A program made the translations under genes and the position numbers. DNA of 64,000 nucleotides. It comes from Rhodoferax aquaticus (lineage in GTDB: Bacteria > Pseudomonadota > Gammaproteobacteria > Burkholderiales > Burkholderiaceae_C). Shown piece by piece: positions 45,706 through 54,037 of this stretch (positions within the stretch are counted from its first letter, which is position 1; every line of letters begins with the position of its first letter). The stretch spans positions 4,673,691 to 4,737,690 of the forward strand of contig NZ_CP036282.1 of the NCBI RefSeq assembly GCF_006974105.1, in the 5' to 3' direction. Below the pieces are notes generated by a model, which was not told where the DNA came from, made no database searches, and was given only the letters and a program-made list of their open reading frames with translations.

Positions 45706-46614
45706 TCAACGCTGTGCGGTGGGTTCATTGAGTAGCGCTTGGTCTGCGGCACACGCCACCAGATGGTCGAGCAGCACGCGCACGCGGGCGGGCATTTGGC
45801 GGCTTTGGGGCCAGAGAGCATAGATGGGGCGCGTGGCGGCTTGCCATGCGGGTAGCACCTCTACCAACTGCCCGCTCTGCAGCGCATCGGCCACTTGCGT
45901 GGCCGGGCAGTAGAGCACGCCAATGCCGCTGGACGCCATGTGCACGGCGAGCTGCATTTCATTCACGCGAAAGTGCCCCTGGGGCACCAAGGTCTGCACT
46001 GCGGCGCTCGTGCGCTCCACAAAACGCCACTGGGTGGCCGGCTCAGCCACGATCAGACGGTGCTGTTGCAAGTCGTCGGGCACGCTCAGCGCGGGGCAGC
46101 TGCGCAGGTAGCCGGGCGACGCCGTCAACACATTGCGCACCGCGCCTAGCCTGCGCTGGCCAAAACTGGAGTCGGCTTGCTGGCCGGCGCGTATGGCCAG
46201 GTCGGCCCCAGTGCCCAGCATGTCTTGGTTATGGTTGCTAAGCTGCAACTCTAGCCGTATGGCAGGGTAGCGCAGCATGAAGCTGCTCCAAAAAGTACGA
46301 AAAGGGCCGTTGGCCAGATTGATAGGCGCCAGCACCCGCACCGTGCCGCTGAGTTGGTTGAGGTTGGCGTCTAGCGATTGCGTGGTTTGCTGCAGCGCCA
46401 GCAAGAGCGGGCGGCATTGCTCGTAGTACTTTTGCCCCTCTTGCGTGGGCAGCATGCGCCGCGCACTGCGGTGTAGCAACTGGCAGCCCAGCGCATGCTC
46501 CAGCTTTTGCAAGCGGCGCGTCACCGTGGCGGCGGGAACCTCCAGCGCGGCAGCCGCAGAGCGCAGGCTGCCAGTTTCCACAATGCGCACAAACAGCGTT
46601 AAGTCGTCAAGCAT
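45706..46614 (-). CDS. LysR-family transcriptional regulator
   Basis: 302 residues. N-terminal MLDDLTLFVRIVETGSLRSAA then VPAATVTRRLQKLEHALGC forms the LysR helix-turn-helix, with the effector domain after it. It is divergent from the DUF2798/carboxymuconolactone-decarboxylase pair across 95 bases rich in AT that include TTGATATTGATTAATTG, a plausible operator. This trio is common in Burkholderiales and the regulator likely activates the pair under an unknown signal. Confidence 0.9.
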   Translation of the reverse strand: MLDDLTLFVRIVETGSLRSAAAALEVPAATVTRRLQKLEHALGCQLLHRSARRMLPTQEGQKYYEQCRPLLLALQQTTQSLDANLNQLSGTVRVLAPINLANGPFRTFWSSFMLRYPAIRLELQLSNHNQDMLGTGADLAIRAGQQADSSFGQRRLGAVRNVLTASPGYLRSCPALSVPDDLQQHRLIVAEPATQWRFVERTSAAVQTLVPQGHFRVNEMQLAVHMASSGIGVLYCPATQVADALQSGQLVEVLPAWQAATRPIYALWPQSRQMPARVRVLLDHLVACAADQALLNEPTAQR

Positions 46615-46709
46615 GATGCCAAAAATGCAATTTGATATTGATTAATTGAGTGTAGTTTCATTTATCGCATTCATCTAAGCTAACAAGCTTGTTTTACGAG
46701 GAGTGCAAG

Positions 46710-46952
46710 ATGAGTGAAGCCATGCGGTTCAGGCTGGTGTTTGCGGTGTTGATGTCTTTGCTGATGTCGGTGTTGATGACGGGTTGGGTCACTTGGATCA
46801 ATGTGGGTCTGGGTGCGCGGTTTTGGCAGGCCTGGGGGCATGCCTTTGTGCTGGCTTGGCCTGCCGCATGTGCGGTGGTGTTGGTAGCAGCACCATCAGT
46901 GCAGCAGCTTTCCAAACGGGTTCTGGCGGCATGGAGCGGCCATGGTGAGTAA
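46710..46952 (+). CDS. DUF2798-family membrane protein
   Basis: 80 residues from ATG 46710 with GAGGAG just before it. Two hydrophobic helices (about residues 8-27 and 43-61) with GWVTWINVGLGARFWQAW between them match the small DUF2798 membrane family, function unknown. The last codons overlap the start of the next gene by eleven bases. Confidence 0.88.
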   Translation: MSEAMRFRLVFAVLMSLLMSVLMTGWVTWINVGLGARFWQAWGHAFVLAWPAACAVVLVAAPSVQQLSKRVLAAWSGHGE

Positions 46953-47391
46953 CGCGACCGCCGGCGCGCTGCGCCTACCCTACCAAACCCTGTCTGCCGC
47001 CAGTTTCAAAGGTATGCGCGACACCAAACAGGCACTGGCCCAAAGCCCGCTTGGCGTGGCGCTGGTGGAATTGATATACCTGCGGGTGTCGCAGCTCAAT
47101 GGCTGCGCGTTTTGCCTAGAGATGCATGCCAAGGCTTTGCGCGCTCGCGGCGAAGCGCAAGAGAGGGTGGACGCACTCGCGGGCTGGCACGCCAGCACCC
47201 GCTTCAATGCACGCGAACGCGCCGCCTTGCAGTGGGCCGACACCCTCACCCACATAGCCCAAACCCACGCCCCTGACGCCGAGTTCGACGCGCTGCGCGC
47301 TCATTTTTCTGACGCAGAGATTTCAGACCTAACGCTCGCCATTGCCAGCATGAACGCCCTGAACAGGGTGGCCATCGCAATGCGGCAGTAG
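46942..47391 (+). CDS. carboxymuconolactone-decarboxylase/AhpD-like protein
   Basis: 149 residues, all helical. The AhpD-type active site NGCAFCLEMHAKALR holds a CxxC plus conserved His, so it is probably a peroxidase-like or thiol-redox protein rather than a true decarboxylase. It overlaps DUF2798 and is controlled with it by the divergent LysR regulator. This arrangement suggests a role in oxidative stress at the membrane. Confidence 0.92.
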   Translation: MVSNATAGALRLPYQTLSAASFKGMRDTKQALAQSPLGVALVELIYLRVSQLNGCAFCLEMHAKALRARGEAQERVDALAGWHASTRFNARERAALQWADTLTHIAQTHAPDAEFDALRAHFSDAEISDLTLAIASMNALNRVAIAMRQ

Positions 47392-47445
47392 ACACGCTGG
47401 ACTTGGCTGGCATAGGCGTTTGAAAACGCGCAATTGCTAGTATTT

Positions 47446-47482
47446 GCATAGCAGCTTGCGCAATATATATGGGCGCTGCAGG
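47446..47482. repeat. palindromic intergenic repeat, copy 5 (degenerate)
   Basis: CATAGCAGCTTGCGCAATAT then ATATGGGCGCTGCAGG follows the same pattern as the copy at 2199-2237, with substitutions in both arms. It lies between the convergent AhpD-like and GGDEF-EAL genes. Confidence 0.5.
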
Positions 47483-47505
47483 CCGGTTTGGCTAGAAAAA
47501 CCGCG

Positions 47506-49659
47506 CTAAGCAGCCACCACTGGCTCCGGTAGCCCATCAAACCACGCTTGGAGCGCAGCGCCGTGCAGAGGGCGGCTGCCTAGGTAGCCTTGCATCACAT
47601 CGCAGCCCAGGGCGATGAGGGTGGCTTTTTCGGCTTCAGTTTCTACGCCCTCGGCGGTGACCATGAGGCCCATGCCGTGGCCGAGTTCAATCATGGTTTT
47701 GACCAGGCGTTGGCTGCCGCTTTGGTGGTCTAGCCCGTCTACAAAACTGCGGTCAATTTTGAGCTCGCTCACAGGCAGCTTTTGCAAGTAGGCCATGGAC
47801 GAGTAGCCGGTGCCAAAGTCGTCAATCGACAGTTCCAGCCCCATGCCGCGCAGGCAGTGCAGCACGTCAACGCTGGTTTGCGGGTCTTCCATGAGGCCGC
47901 TTTCCACAATCTCTAACCGCAAGCAGCTGGGGTCCACCTGGTGCTGTGCCAACAGGTTTTGCAGACGCTCGCAAAACTGCGGGTCGAGCAGGTCACGGGT
48001 GCTGATGTTGACGGAAATACTCAAGGCCGGCTGGGTGCGCGCCCACTGGGCCAGGGTGCGCAGGGCTTCTTGCAGCATCCACTGGGTGACCATGCTGATG
48101 TAACCCGTTTGCTCGGCAAAGGGGATGAATTCGGCGGGCGACACAAAGCCGCGCTGTGGGTGCTGCCAGCGCACCAAGGCTTCGGCCCCCACTGCTTGGC
48201 CACCGGGCAGCGCAAACTTGGGCTGCAGCCACATTTGCAACTGCGAGCCTGCGACGGCCGTGCGCAAGTCAGACACCAGGCTTAAGTGGCCTAAGCGCGC
48301 TGCTTCTTGGGCCTCGCTGTACCAGGCAAACCCTGTGGCCCCGCGTTTGGCGGCGTGCAAGGCCACCTCGGCGTTGCGCAGCAAGGTGTCTAGTGGGAGC
48401 GCCTCACCGTCGGTGCCAGAGTCGGCCAAGCCATAAACCACGTTCAAGTCCACACTGTGACCGCTGCAGAGCACGGGCTGGCGCATGGCGAGTTCCATGG
48501 CTTCGTGCAGCGCTTGGGCTTGGGCGCGGCCCGCCACATTGAAGGCGGCGGCAAAGGTGCCGCCAGACAAACGCGCGGCAATCGGCACGCCGGTGATCAG
48601 GCCAGAGGCTGCAGCCTGCTGCATCACTGTGCCAGCGCGCAGCGCTAGCTCTTTGATCAGCGTGTCGCCGGTGGCGTAGCCCAAGGTCGCGTTGATGGCT
48701 TTGAGCCGCGCCAGATCGACCATGGCCACGCAGCGGTAGGGCGTGGGGGCCTGTGCGGCCTCTCGGCTCAAGGCGGTGCGGTTGGGCAGTCCGGTGAGTG
48801 TGTCTTTGTAGGCGAGCTCGGCGATTTGCTGCTCGCGCTGGGCCACGGCTTCCGTCATGGTGTTGAGGGCTTCGCCCACGCGGTCTACCTCTTCCACCCG
48901 GGAGCTGGCGACTCGGCTGGCGTAGTCGCCTTGGGCGATGCGTTGGGCTGCGTCCTCCAAGGCCTCAAGCGGGCCCACCACACTGCGGGTGGTACGCACG
49001 CCCAGCCACAAGGCCAATACGACGGCCATCACGGAGATGCCCCCTACCCACATGGCCATTTGGGCGAATTGGTGCTGTGAGTCTTCAAGTTCGGCTTCGA
49101 TGTTTTCGCGCTCATAGCGCAGCAGCGCTTGCGACTCGGTGAGCATGGCTTTGAGCGAGGGGTTGACCTTGTCGTTGAGCTCGCGCGCTGCGGCCTTGAG
49201 GTCATCCGCCTCGATTTGGTCCACCACGTCGATAAAGGCGTCTCCGTAGATGGCACGGCAAGCCACCAAGCGCTTGAGTGTTTCTTGTTGCTCAGGTGCC
49301 AATACTTCGGTGGAGAGGGTGCTGATGATGCCGTCAATCGCGCGGTTGCGCTGGTCCACATCGGCGTATTCCTCCACGCGGTGCTCTCGGGGGGCATTCA
49401 TCAAGCGGACTAGGGCGCTGCCCACGCCCTCCGTTTGCAAGGAGAGCGCCTGCACCCGCAGCAGCCTTTGCATGTCGCCCGTGGCAAAGCGCTCGTTGAT
49501 CTGGGTAATGCGGTTGATTTGCAAACTGGCTTGGCCCAGCGCCAAGAGCATGAGCACGATGAGGGCACCAAAGCCCACCCCCAAACGCCAACCTATGCGC
49601 CGGGGACGCCAAAAAGGCACGACTGGGAGGTTCGCGGGCTCAGCAGCTTGGGGTTGCAT
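47506..49659 (-). CDS. HAMP-GGDEF(degenerate)-EAL cyclic-di-GMP phosphodiesterase
   Basis: 717 residues. Two membrane helices (about 26-48 and 201-222) enclose a periplasmic helical region; HAMP follows (about 222-275), then GGDEF and EAL. The cyclase signature reads ARLSGGTFAAAF, so the catalytic Glu and a Gly are changed and cyclase activity is not expected. The EAL domain keeps GAEALVRW, ISVNIS, LEIVES, IDDFGTGYSS, LKIDRSFV and TAEGVE, so it should hydrolyse cyclic-di-GMP. Start is the ATG at 49659. It is the gene after DoxX on the same strand. Confidence 0.9.
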   Translation of the reverse strand: MQPQAAEPANLPVVPFWRPRRIGWRLGVGFGALIVLMLLALGQASLQINRITQINERFATGDMQRLLRVQALSLQTEGVGSALVRLMNAPREHRVEEYADVDQRNRAIDGIISTLSTEVLAPEQQETLKRLVACRAIYGDAFIDVVDQIEADDLKAAARELNDKVNPSLKAMLTESQALLRYERENIEAELEDSQHQFAQMAMWVGGISVMAVVLALWLGVRTTRSVVGPLEALEDAAQRIAQGDYASRVASSRVEEVDRVGEALNTMTEAVAQREQQIAELAYKDTLTGLPNRTALSREAAQAPTPYRCVAMVDLARLKAINATLGYATGDTLIKELALRAGTVMQQAAASGLITGVPIAARLSGGTFAAAFNVAGRAQAQALHEAMELAMRQPVLCSGHSVDLNVVYGLADSGTDGEALPLDTLLRNAEVALHAAKRGATGFAWYSEAQEAARLGHLSLVSDLRTAVAGSQLQMWLQPKFALPGGQAVGAEALVRWQHPQRGFVSPAEFIPFAEQTGYISMVTQWMLQEALRTLAQWARTQPALSISVNISTRDLLDPQFCERLQNLLAQHQVDPSCLRLEIVESGLMEDPQTSVDVLHCLRGMGLELSIDDFGTGYSSMAYLQKLPVSELKIDRSFVDGLDHQSGSQRLVKTMIELGHGMGLMVTAEGVETEAEKATLIALGCDVMQGYLGSRPLHGAALQAWFDGLPEPVVAA

Positions 49660-49691
49660 GGCTGCAGGATAGCGATTGCGTGGTGTTTAAG

Positions 49692-50204
49692 CTAGCGTTT
49701 TGTGGCCACCACATAGGGCTTGAGCCAGCGGTCGGTGCTCCACTTGCCGCAACCAAACACGGCAAGCCCCAGCAGCAAAACACCCCAGGTGATGTGCTGC
49801 TGCAAAGCCGCTGGAGCAATGTCCATCAGCGACAAAACCGCCACGATATTCACGCAACTCAAGCCCAGTGCAGCAAAGCGCCCGCCCAAACCCAGCACCA
49901 AGAGCACGGGGAGTGCCACTTCACCAAACGTCCCGAGCACTGCGGCCAGCTCGGGTGGCAAAAGGGGGACTTGGTATTCATCGGTGAACAAGGCCACCGT
50001 CGTGCCCCAGTCCCGCAGTTTGGTGAGCCCTGAGCTAAAGAAAACCTGTGCCACGTAGATGCGGGCCAGCAAACTCAAAAGCGGTTGTAGGCTATCTAAG
50101 AGATAGTCGGCACCTTCCCACAACACGCCCAGTGAGCGCAGCGCTTGTTTAGCAGGGCTTCGTTTAAAGGACAAGTTGGAGGGTGGATTAGGCTCGGCGT
50201 TCAT
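49692..50204 (-). CDS. DoxX-family membrane protein of the bufferin operon
   Basis: 170 residues with about four hydrophobic helices. The DoxX signature LLARIYVAQVFFSSGLTKL and FGEVALPVLLVLGLGGRFAAL are clear. In the known DUF2282-DUF692-DUF2063 operons a DoxX gene is commonly last and its product is proposed to pass electrons in the membrane. It is 69 bases after the DUF2063 gene, same strand. Function inferred from context. Confidence 0.9.
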   Translation of the reverse strand: MNAEPNPPSNLSFKRSPAKQALRSLGVLWEGADYLLDSLQPLLSLLARIYVAQVFFSSGLTKLRDWGTTVALFTDEYQVPLLPPELAAVLGTFGEVALPVLLVLGLGGRFAALGLSCVNIVAVLSLMDIAPAALQQHITWGVLLLGLAVFGCGKWSTDRWLKPYVVATKR

Positions 50205-50273
50205 ACGTGTGTGCCTTGTAATGGATTGGTAGATGAATGATGCGCTTTACTTCGAGAAGTAACGCGTGTGCCA

Positions 50274-51062
50274 CTAAGCACCCGACTCAGCTTGCTGAAC
50301 GACGCCCAAGACCAAGCCCGTGCGAACCGCTAAGGGCAACCATGCGCCAAAGTCCAATGAGGCCGCAACGTCTAGGGCCTGGCCCAAGGTGTGCCCGCCC
50401 AGCAAGGCCTGCAGCAGGTCGGACTCACCCGGTTGCGCCTCTCGCACGCGGGGGCGTAGGCCCTCCCGCCACACGATTACGTCTTCGGCCACCTGTGCGC
50501 GCATGCGCTGGGTGAGTGCAGCCCAGTCGGGTGACTCGGTGTTGCTATGGGTGGCTATGATGCTGGCCAAGGGCCATTGGCTGCGAATCGCTGCGCAGCC
50601 CGAGGACAGCGTCAGCTGCAAGGTATCGGGGTCTTCCGTAGTCAGCAAGGCGATGCTGGCTAAGTCAGCCGTAGCATCGGCCTGAACAGCACAGCGGTGC
50701 AGCGCCCACTCCGTGCGAGCTACATCGGGTAGATAGGGCTCGTCGCTGAGTTGTTCGCTGGCAGATAGGAAACCAGCCATAGCGCCGCCCCACTGGGCCA
50801 CGTCGCCGCGTTCCGGCGGTGCGGCATGCCACAGCGCGCGCGCAAGCTGGGCAAAGCTGTCTGCACCGATCAACTGCGCAAGCACGGGGTATGCGGCCGT
50901 TAAAGCGCGCTCAGCCAGCATGTGGCCGTTCGCTTGGTAAACCTGTAGGCCTCTGGCGTTTGTCAAATCTGCATGACCAGCTAGCAATTGAACAGCAGCA
51001 TCTGCAGGCCATGTGAACAAGGCACCCAACAAGGCGGACTGTTGTTGTGCCAAAGTGTTCAT
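50274..51062 (-). CDS. bufC: DUF2063 putative DNA-binding-domain protein (bufferin modification partner)
   Basis: 262 residues from ATG 51062, overlapping the DUF692 stop by four bases (ATGA). The N-terminal helical domain contains [14 protein letters not shown] and the [24 protein letters not shown] pattern typical of DUF2063 (HvfC/BufC). Despite its name the domain serves as the partner protein that presents the peptide to the DUF692 enzyme. The C-terminal half is poorly conserved. The symbol is by analogy with characterised bufferin loci. Confidence 0.85.
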   Translation of the reverse strand: MNTLAQQQSALLGALFTWPADAAVQLLAGHADLTNARGLQVYQANGHMLAERALTAAYPVLAQLIGADSFAQLARALWHAAPPERGDVAQWGGAMAGFLSASEQLSDEPYLPDVARTEWALHRCAVQADATADLASIALLTTEDPDTLQLTLSSGCAAIRSQWPLASIIATHSNTESPDWAALTQRMRAQVAEDVIVWREGLRPRVREAQPGESDLLQALLGGHTLGQALDVAASLDFGAWLPLAVRTGLVLGVVQQAESGA

Positions 51063-51970
51063 AGCTTGTAGCCCCTGATCACCTCTTGCGCCAAGGCCCG
51101 TGCACGCGTTGCTTCGCCCACGAGCGTGTCTAGGCAGGGAATATCGGTATCCCACTCCACGAGGGTAGGCACTGGGCCAAAGTGGGCGATGGCGTGGGAG
51201 TACAAGTCCCAAACTGCCTCACACACCAAACTGCCATGGTCGTCGACCACAATATCACCAAAGGTGTCCGAGACATGGCTGTGGCCCGCGAGGTGTATTT
51301 CCCCTACGGCGACCGGCGCAATGGATTCCAACCAGCTCTTGCAAGCCGCTATGGGCTGATCTACAAGCCCCAGCTTCTGCGCGTTCAGCGCGTTGACATA
51401 GATGTTGTTGACGTCGACCAGCAGCTCGCACCCCGTGCGGCGGCTGAGTTCAGAAAGAAAGTCGGTCTCCAGCCACGTTGTTGTGTCCTCCACAGGCTTC
51501 CAGTGGATGTAAGCGGAGAGGTTTTCTACCAAAATGGGACGCTTGAGTCGGTCTTGCACCTGTGCTACGTTGGCGCACAGCACGTCAAGCGCTTCGCTAC
51601 TAAAGGGAAGGGGCAAAAGATCCGCCGCATGGACCGTAGCACCTTGAAAGCTGCCCCGCGCAAAGCAGGCATGGTCACTCACACGCACAGGGTGTAGGCG
51701 CTCGACTAAATGCGCCAGTTGGTCCAAATGCCATGCATCGACACCGACAGCAGAGCCCAAAGACAAACCTACCCCGTGCAAGCTGATGGGGTAGTGGCTG
51801 CGCCCCGCCTCCAAAACAGCCAAAGCAGCACCACCATTGGCGAAAAAGTTCTCTGAATGAACTTCCAAAAAATCCAGGGGCGGTTGCTGTTCTAGCAACG
51901 CAACGTAATGGGGATGCCGCCACCCAACGCCTATTTCCATGGGGCGTGCAGGCTGCGTGGTGGCTGGCAT
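51059..51970 (-). CDS. bufB: DUF692 multinuclear iron oxygenase (MNIO) of the bufferin operon
   Basis: 303 residues, full length TIM-barrel. Metal ligands and conserved motifs are seen: [71 protein letters not shown] and WDTDIP. Enzymes of this family modify cysteine residues of ribosomal peptides, in bufferins to thiooxazoles. It lies 27 bases after the DUF2282 precursor gene and overlaps the DUF2063 gene. Confidence 0.94.
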   Translation of the reverse strand: MPATTQPARPMEIGVGWRHPHYVALLEQQPPLDFLEVHSENFFANGGAALAVLEAGRSHYPISLHGVGLSLGSAVGVDAWHLDQLAHLVERLHPVRVSDHACFARGSFQGATVHAADLLPLPFSSEALDVLCANVAQVQDRLKRPILVENLSAYIHWKPVEDTTTWLETDFLSELSRRTGCELLVDVNNIYVNALNAQKLGLVDQPIAACKSWLESIAPVAVGEIHLAGHSHVSDTFGDIVVDDHGSLVCEAVWDLYSHAIAHFGPVPTLVEWDTDIPCLDTLVGEATRARALAQEVIRGYKL

Positions 51971-51997
51971 ATGCGGATCTAGAGGCGAAACCGCGGC

Positions 51998-52267
51998 TTA
52001 GCCCTTCATCTTCTTCGCGTCTTCCAGGGAAATACCCTTCATGTCCTTGCAGGTACCTTTGGCGACGTATTTCCACTCGTCTTTGCCCATGTCGACCTTA
52101 GATTGGCCGGCACACGAGTGGGTGCCAGACAAATTGGCGCAGTCATTTTGGCCGGCTTTAGCGATGCCGAAACATTTTTCCTTCTCTTGTGCAGCAGCGG
52201 GCGCAGCCATCAAAGTCATAGACATCAAAGCTGCAGCAGTTGTAGCAATCAGGGCGCGTTGGTTCAT
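51998..52267 (-). CDS. bufA: DUF2282 bufferin-1 precursor (copper-binding RiPP)
   Basis: 89 residues with a Sec signal peptide (ends near APAAAQ) and a mature part holding exactly four cysteines at 32, 43, 52 and 73. The pattern [15 protein letters not shown], then HSCAGQSK, then AKGTCKDM is the bufferin-1 (DUF2282) signature. In characterised systems the central cysteines are oxidised to heterocycles by the DUF692/DUF2063 pair and the exported product binds copper. CGGAG precedes the ATG. It is the first gene of the operon. Confidence 0.93.
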   Translation of the reverse strand: MNQRALIATTAAALMSMTLMAAPAAAQEKEKCFGIAKAGQNDCANLSGTHSCAGQSKVDMGKDEWKYVAKGTCKDMKGISLEDAKKMKG

Positions 52268-52394
52268 GGAAAACTCCGTTAGTAGTCAGGTTAAAGGTCA
52301 ACCAGAAGCACTGCTAAATTCGGTGCGTTGAATCGCTGGTTATGGCTTGGTCAGCCCACGGAGATTTTTTCTTACATCCCCATGAACGCTTTTA

Positions 52395-52423
52395 ACTATA
52401 GGTCGTATGCAACAGCTTGACAA
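52395..52423 (-). promoter_or_regulatory. sigma-70-type promoter of the bufferin operon
   Basis: On the minus strand TTGTCA (52423-52418) and TATAGT (52400-52395) are separated by 17 bases. This predicts a transcript start near 52388 and a leader of about 120 bases before the DUF2282 gene. I see no clear ECF-sigma promoter, unlike some characterised loci. Confidence 0.6.
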
Positions 52424-52473
52424 CGCACAACCACTAAGTTCTGAGGACCCGCTAAGAGGCTGTAAGCGGATAT

Positions 52474-52553
52474 TTGCCCAAGGTTTGGGCAAGTAGGTGT
52501 CTTTATCCTGCTATTAATCGCACTATTCAGGGGCTCTTAGGCCCCACGGGGCC
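52474..52553. other. hairpins in the gap between the bufferin and RNA-binding genes
   Basis: TTGCCCAA / TTGGGCAA (52474-52492) forms an 8-bp stem with a three-base loop, and GGCCCC-AC-GGGGCC (52540-52553) a second stem overlapping GGGGC at 52530. They lie within the 472-base gap 52268-52739, which otherwise holds the two promoters and no gene. They might separate divergent transcription units. Confidence 0.4.
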
Positions 52554-52561
52554 AAAATATT

Positions 52562-52591
52562 TTGAAAAACTTTTACAAATGCGCGCATAAT
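52562..52591 (+). promoter_or_regulatory. promoter of the RNA-binding protein gene
   Basis: TTGAAA (52562-52567) and CATAAT (52586-52591) are 18 bases apart. The expected start near 52598 leaves an untranslated leader of about 140 bases, as in cold-shock-regulated RNA-binding genes. Confidence 0.5.
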
Positions 52592-52739
52592 TGTGTGGTA
52601 TTACCAAAAATTGGGTGATGCAAGTTTGCGGTGTTTAGTCAGTTTCGCGTGTGCTTCAAGTCTTCAAAGTTTTGTTGATTGTGGGTTAAGTGCGGTTTTG
52701 GACTCCATCGCGTTTTGAGTTATTTTGAGGAGTCCTTTC

Positions 52740-53159
52740 ATGGGCAACAAACTTTACGTGGGCAACCTGCCTTATTCTTTCCGTGACGAAGACTTGCAAC
52801 AAGCTTTCTCCGCACACGGTTCCGTTTCTAGCGCCAAAGTCATGATGGAACGTGACACAGGCCGTTCCAAAGGCTTCGGCTTTGTGGAAATGGGTAGCGA
52901 TGCTGAAGCTCAAGCCGCTATCAACGGCATGAATGGTCAGCAGTTCGGTGGCCGCGGTTTGGTGGTTAACGAAGCACGTCCCATGGAAGCACGTCCTCCC
53001 CGCACTGGCGGCGGCGGCTTCGGCGGTGGTGCTGGTGGTGGCCGCAGCGGTGGCGGCGGCTACGGTGGTGGCGGCGGCGGCTACGGTGGTGGCGCTGGCG
53101 GCGGCCGTAGTGGTGGCGGCGGCGGCGGCGGTTACGGCGGTGGTCGTAGCAGCTACTAA
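52740..53159 (+). CDS. glycine-rich RRM RNA-binding protein
   Basis: 139 residues from ATG 52740, GAGGAG before it. One RNA-recognition motif fills residues 1-80 (RNP2 KLYVGNLPYSF; RNP1 RSKGFGFVEM). The last 50 residues are a flexible Gly-Arg-Ser-Tyr tail with repeating GGGYGGG units. This type is widespread in Burkholderiales and cyanobacteria and is often cold-induced; here that fits the long leader. A bidirectional terminator follows. Confidence 0.95.
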   Translation: MGNKLYVGNLPYSFRDEDLQQAFSAHGSVSSAKVMMERDTGRSKGFGFVEMGSDAEAQAAINGMNGQQFGGRGLVVNEARPMEARPPRTGGGGFGGGAGGGRSGGGGYGGGGGGYGGGAGGGRSGGGGGGGYGGGRSSY

Positions 53160-53184
53160 GCACATATTGGCATCTGCCAATACT

Positions 53185-53210
53185 AAAAAAGGGCCCTCGG
53201 GCCCTTTTTT
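53185..53210. terminator. bidirectional Rho-independent terminator
   Basis: GGGCCC / GGGCCC stem with a TC loop, flanked by six A on the left and six T on the right, so it can stop transcription in both directions. It separates the RNA-binding gene from the converging SDR gene. Confidence 0.95.
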
Positions 53211-53250
53211 ATTGTGTGCTGCTGTGTAAAGAGGAATCTACCGACTGCGA

Positions 53251-54024
53251 CTATTCAGTCGCGCGATGTTTTCTGGGCCTACCAGCAAATGCTTTATCAA
53301 AGACTGCGTTGGGAAGAATACGCAGTAGCTTAGTAATCCAGCCCATTTGCCAAGGAATCACGCTGTAGCTTTTGGTTTTGTGAATCGCATTGACCGCAGC
53401 ACTGGCAAACTCGTCAACAGGCATTAAAAACGGCATGAAGTAGCGATTGCGCTGCGTCAGCGGTGTATCGATGTATCCAGGACAGATAGTGACGACTTTT
53501 ACGCCTGCGGCACGCAATTCGCCTCGTAGCGATTCGCAATAGCTAATGATGGCCGCTTTACTGGCGCAGTAAGCACCATGCCCAGGCAATCCGCGAATGC
53601 CAGCAGCGCTGCCAATTCCAACCAAGGTCCCCGAGCCGCGTTTCGACATTCCGTTAATAAATGGGTGAAACGTGGCTGCCACACCTGTATTGTTCGTAGC
53701 AAAGGTCTGGGCCATGACATCAAGGTCACTGCGTATGGCTGTATCCATTCCAACACTAATGCCAGCATTCGCGACCACGACGTCCGGCAGACCTTGTTGT
53801 TCTAAGCATTGATTTCCAGCGTTCACGATGCTATCGATGTTGGCGACGTCAGCCGGGTAGATGCGATACCGTGCTTCGCTTAAACCCTGCTCTAAGGCCC
53901 ATTTCTGCATCTCTTGGCTACGGCGTGCTACTAAAGCCAATGCATATCCCTGTTTGTAAAACTTCAGAGCTAAAGCTTGGCCAATTCCGCTGGAAGCGCC
54001 GGTGATAAAGACAAGTGGTTGCAT
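53251..54024 (-). CDS. short-chain dehydrogenase/reductase
   Basis: 257 residues. Cofactor motif FITGASSGIGQALALKF, NAGISVGMD, catalytic Ser in GIGSAAGI and Tyr/Lys in AYCASKAAI, and the GYIDTPLT loop are complete. It lies 13 bases after lptC on the same strand, so it may be in the LPS transcript; a role in lipid or LPS metabolism is possible but unproven. Confidence 0.9.
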   Translation of the reverse strand: MQPLVFITGASSGIGQALALKFYKQGYALALVARRSQEMQKWALEQGLSEARYRIYPADVANIDSIVNAGNQCLEQQGLPDVVVANAGISVGMDTAIRSDLDVMAQTFATNNTGVAATFHPFINGMSKRGSGTLVGIGSAAGIRGLPGHGAYCASKAAIISYCESLRGELRAAGVKVVTICPGYIDTPLTQRNRYFMPFLMPVDEFASAAVNAIHKTKSYSVIPWQMGWITKLLRILPNAVFDKAFAGRPRKHRATE

Positions 54025-54037
54025 AGGTTGATGTGGT

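Noticed and set aside
52340-52380. An ECF-sigma promoter (TGTAAG then CGT) upstream of the bufferin gene
   Set aside because: The two blocks are about ten bases apart, too close for the usual spacing, whereas a well-spaced sigma-70 promoter lies upstream.
53010-53155. A repetitive GGC-rich tract, possibly a tandem repeat or CRISPR-like feature
   Set aside because: It codes the glycine-rich tail of the RNA-binding protein; units are irregular and there are no spacers.
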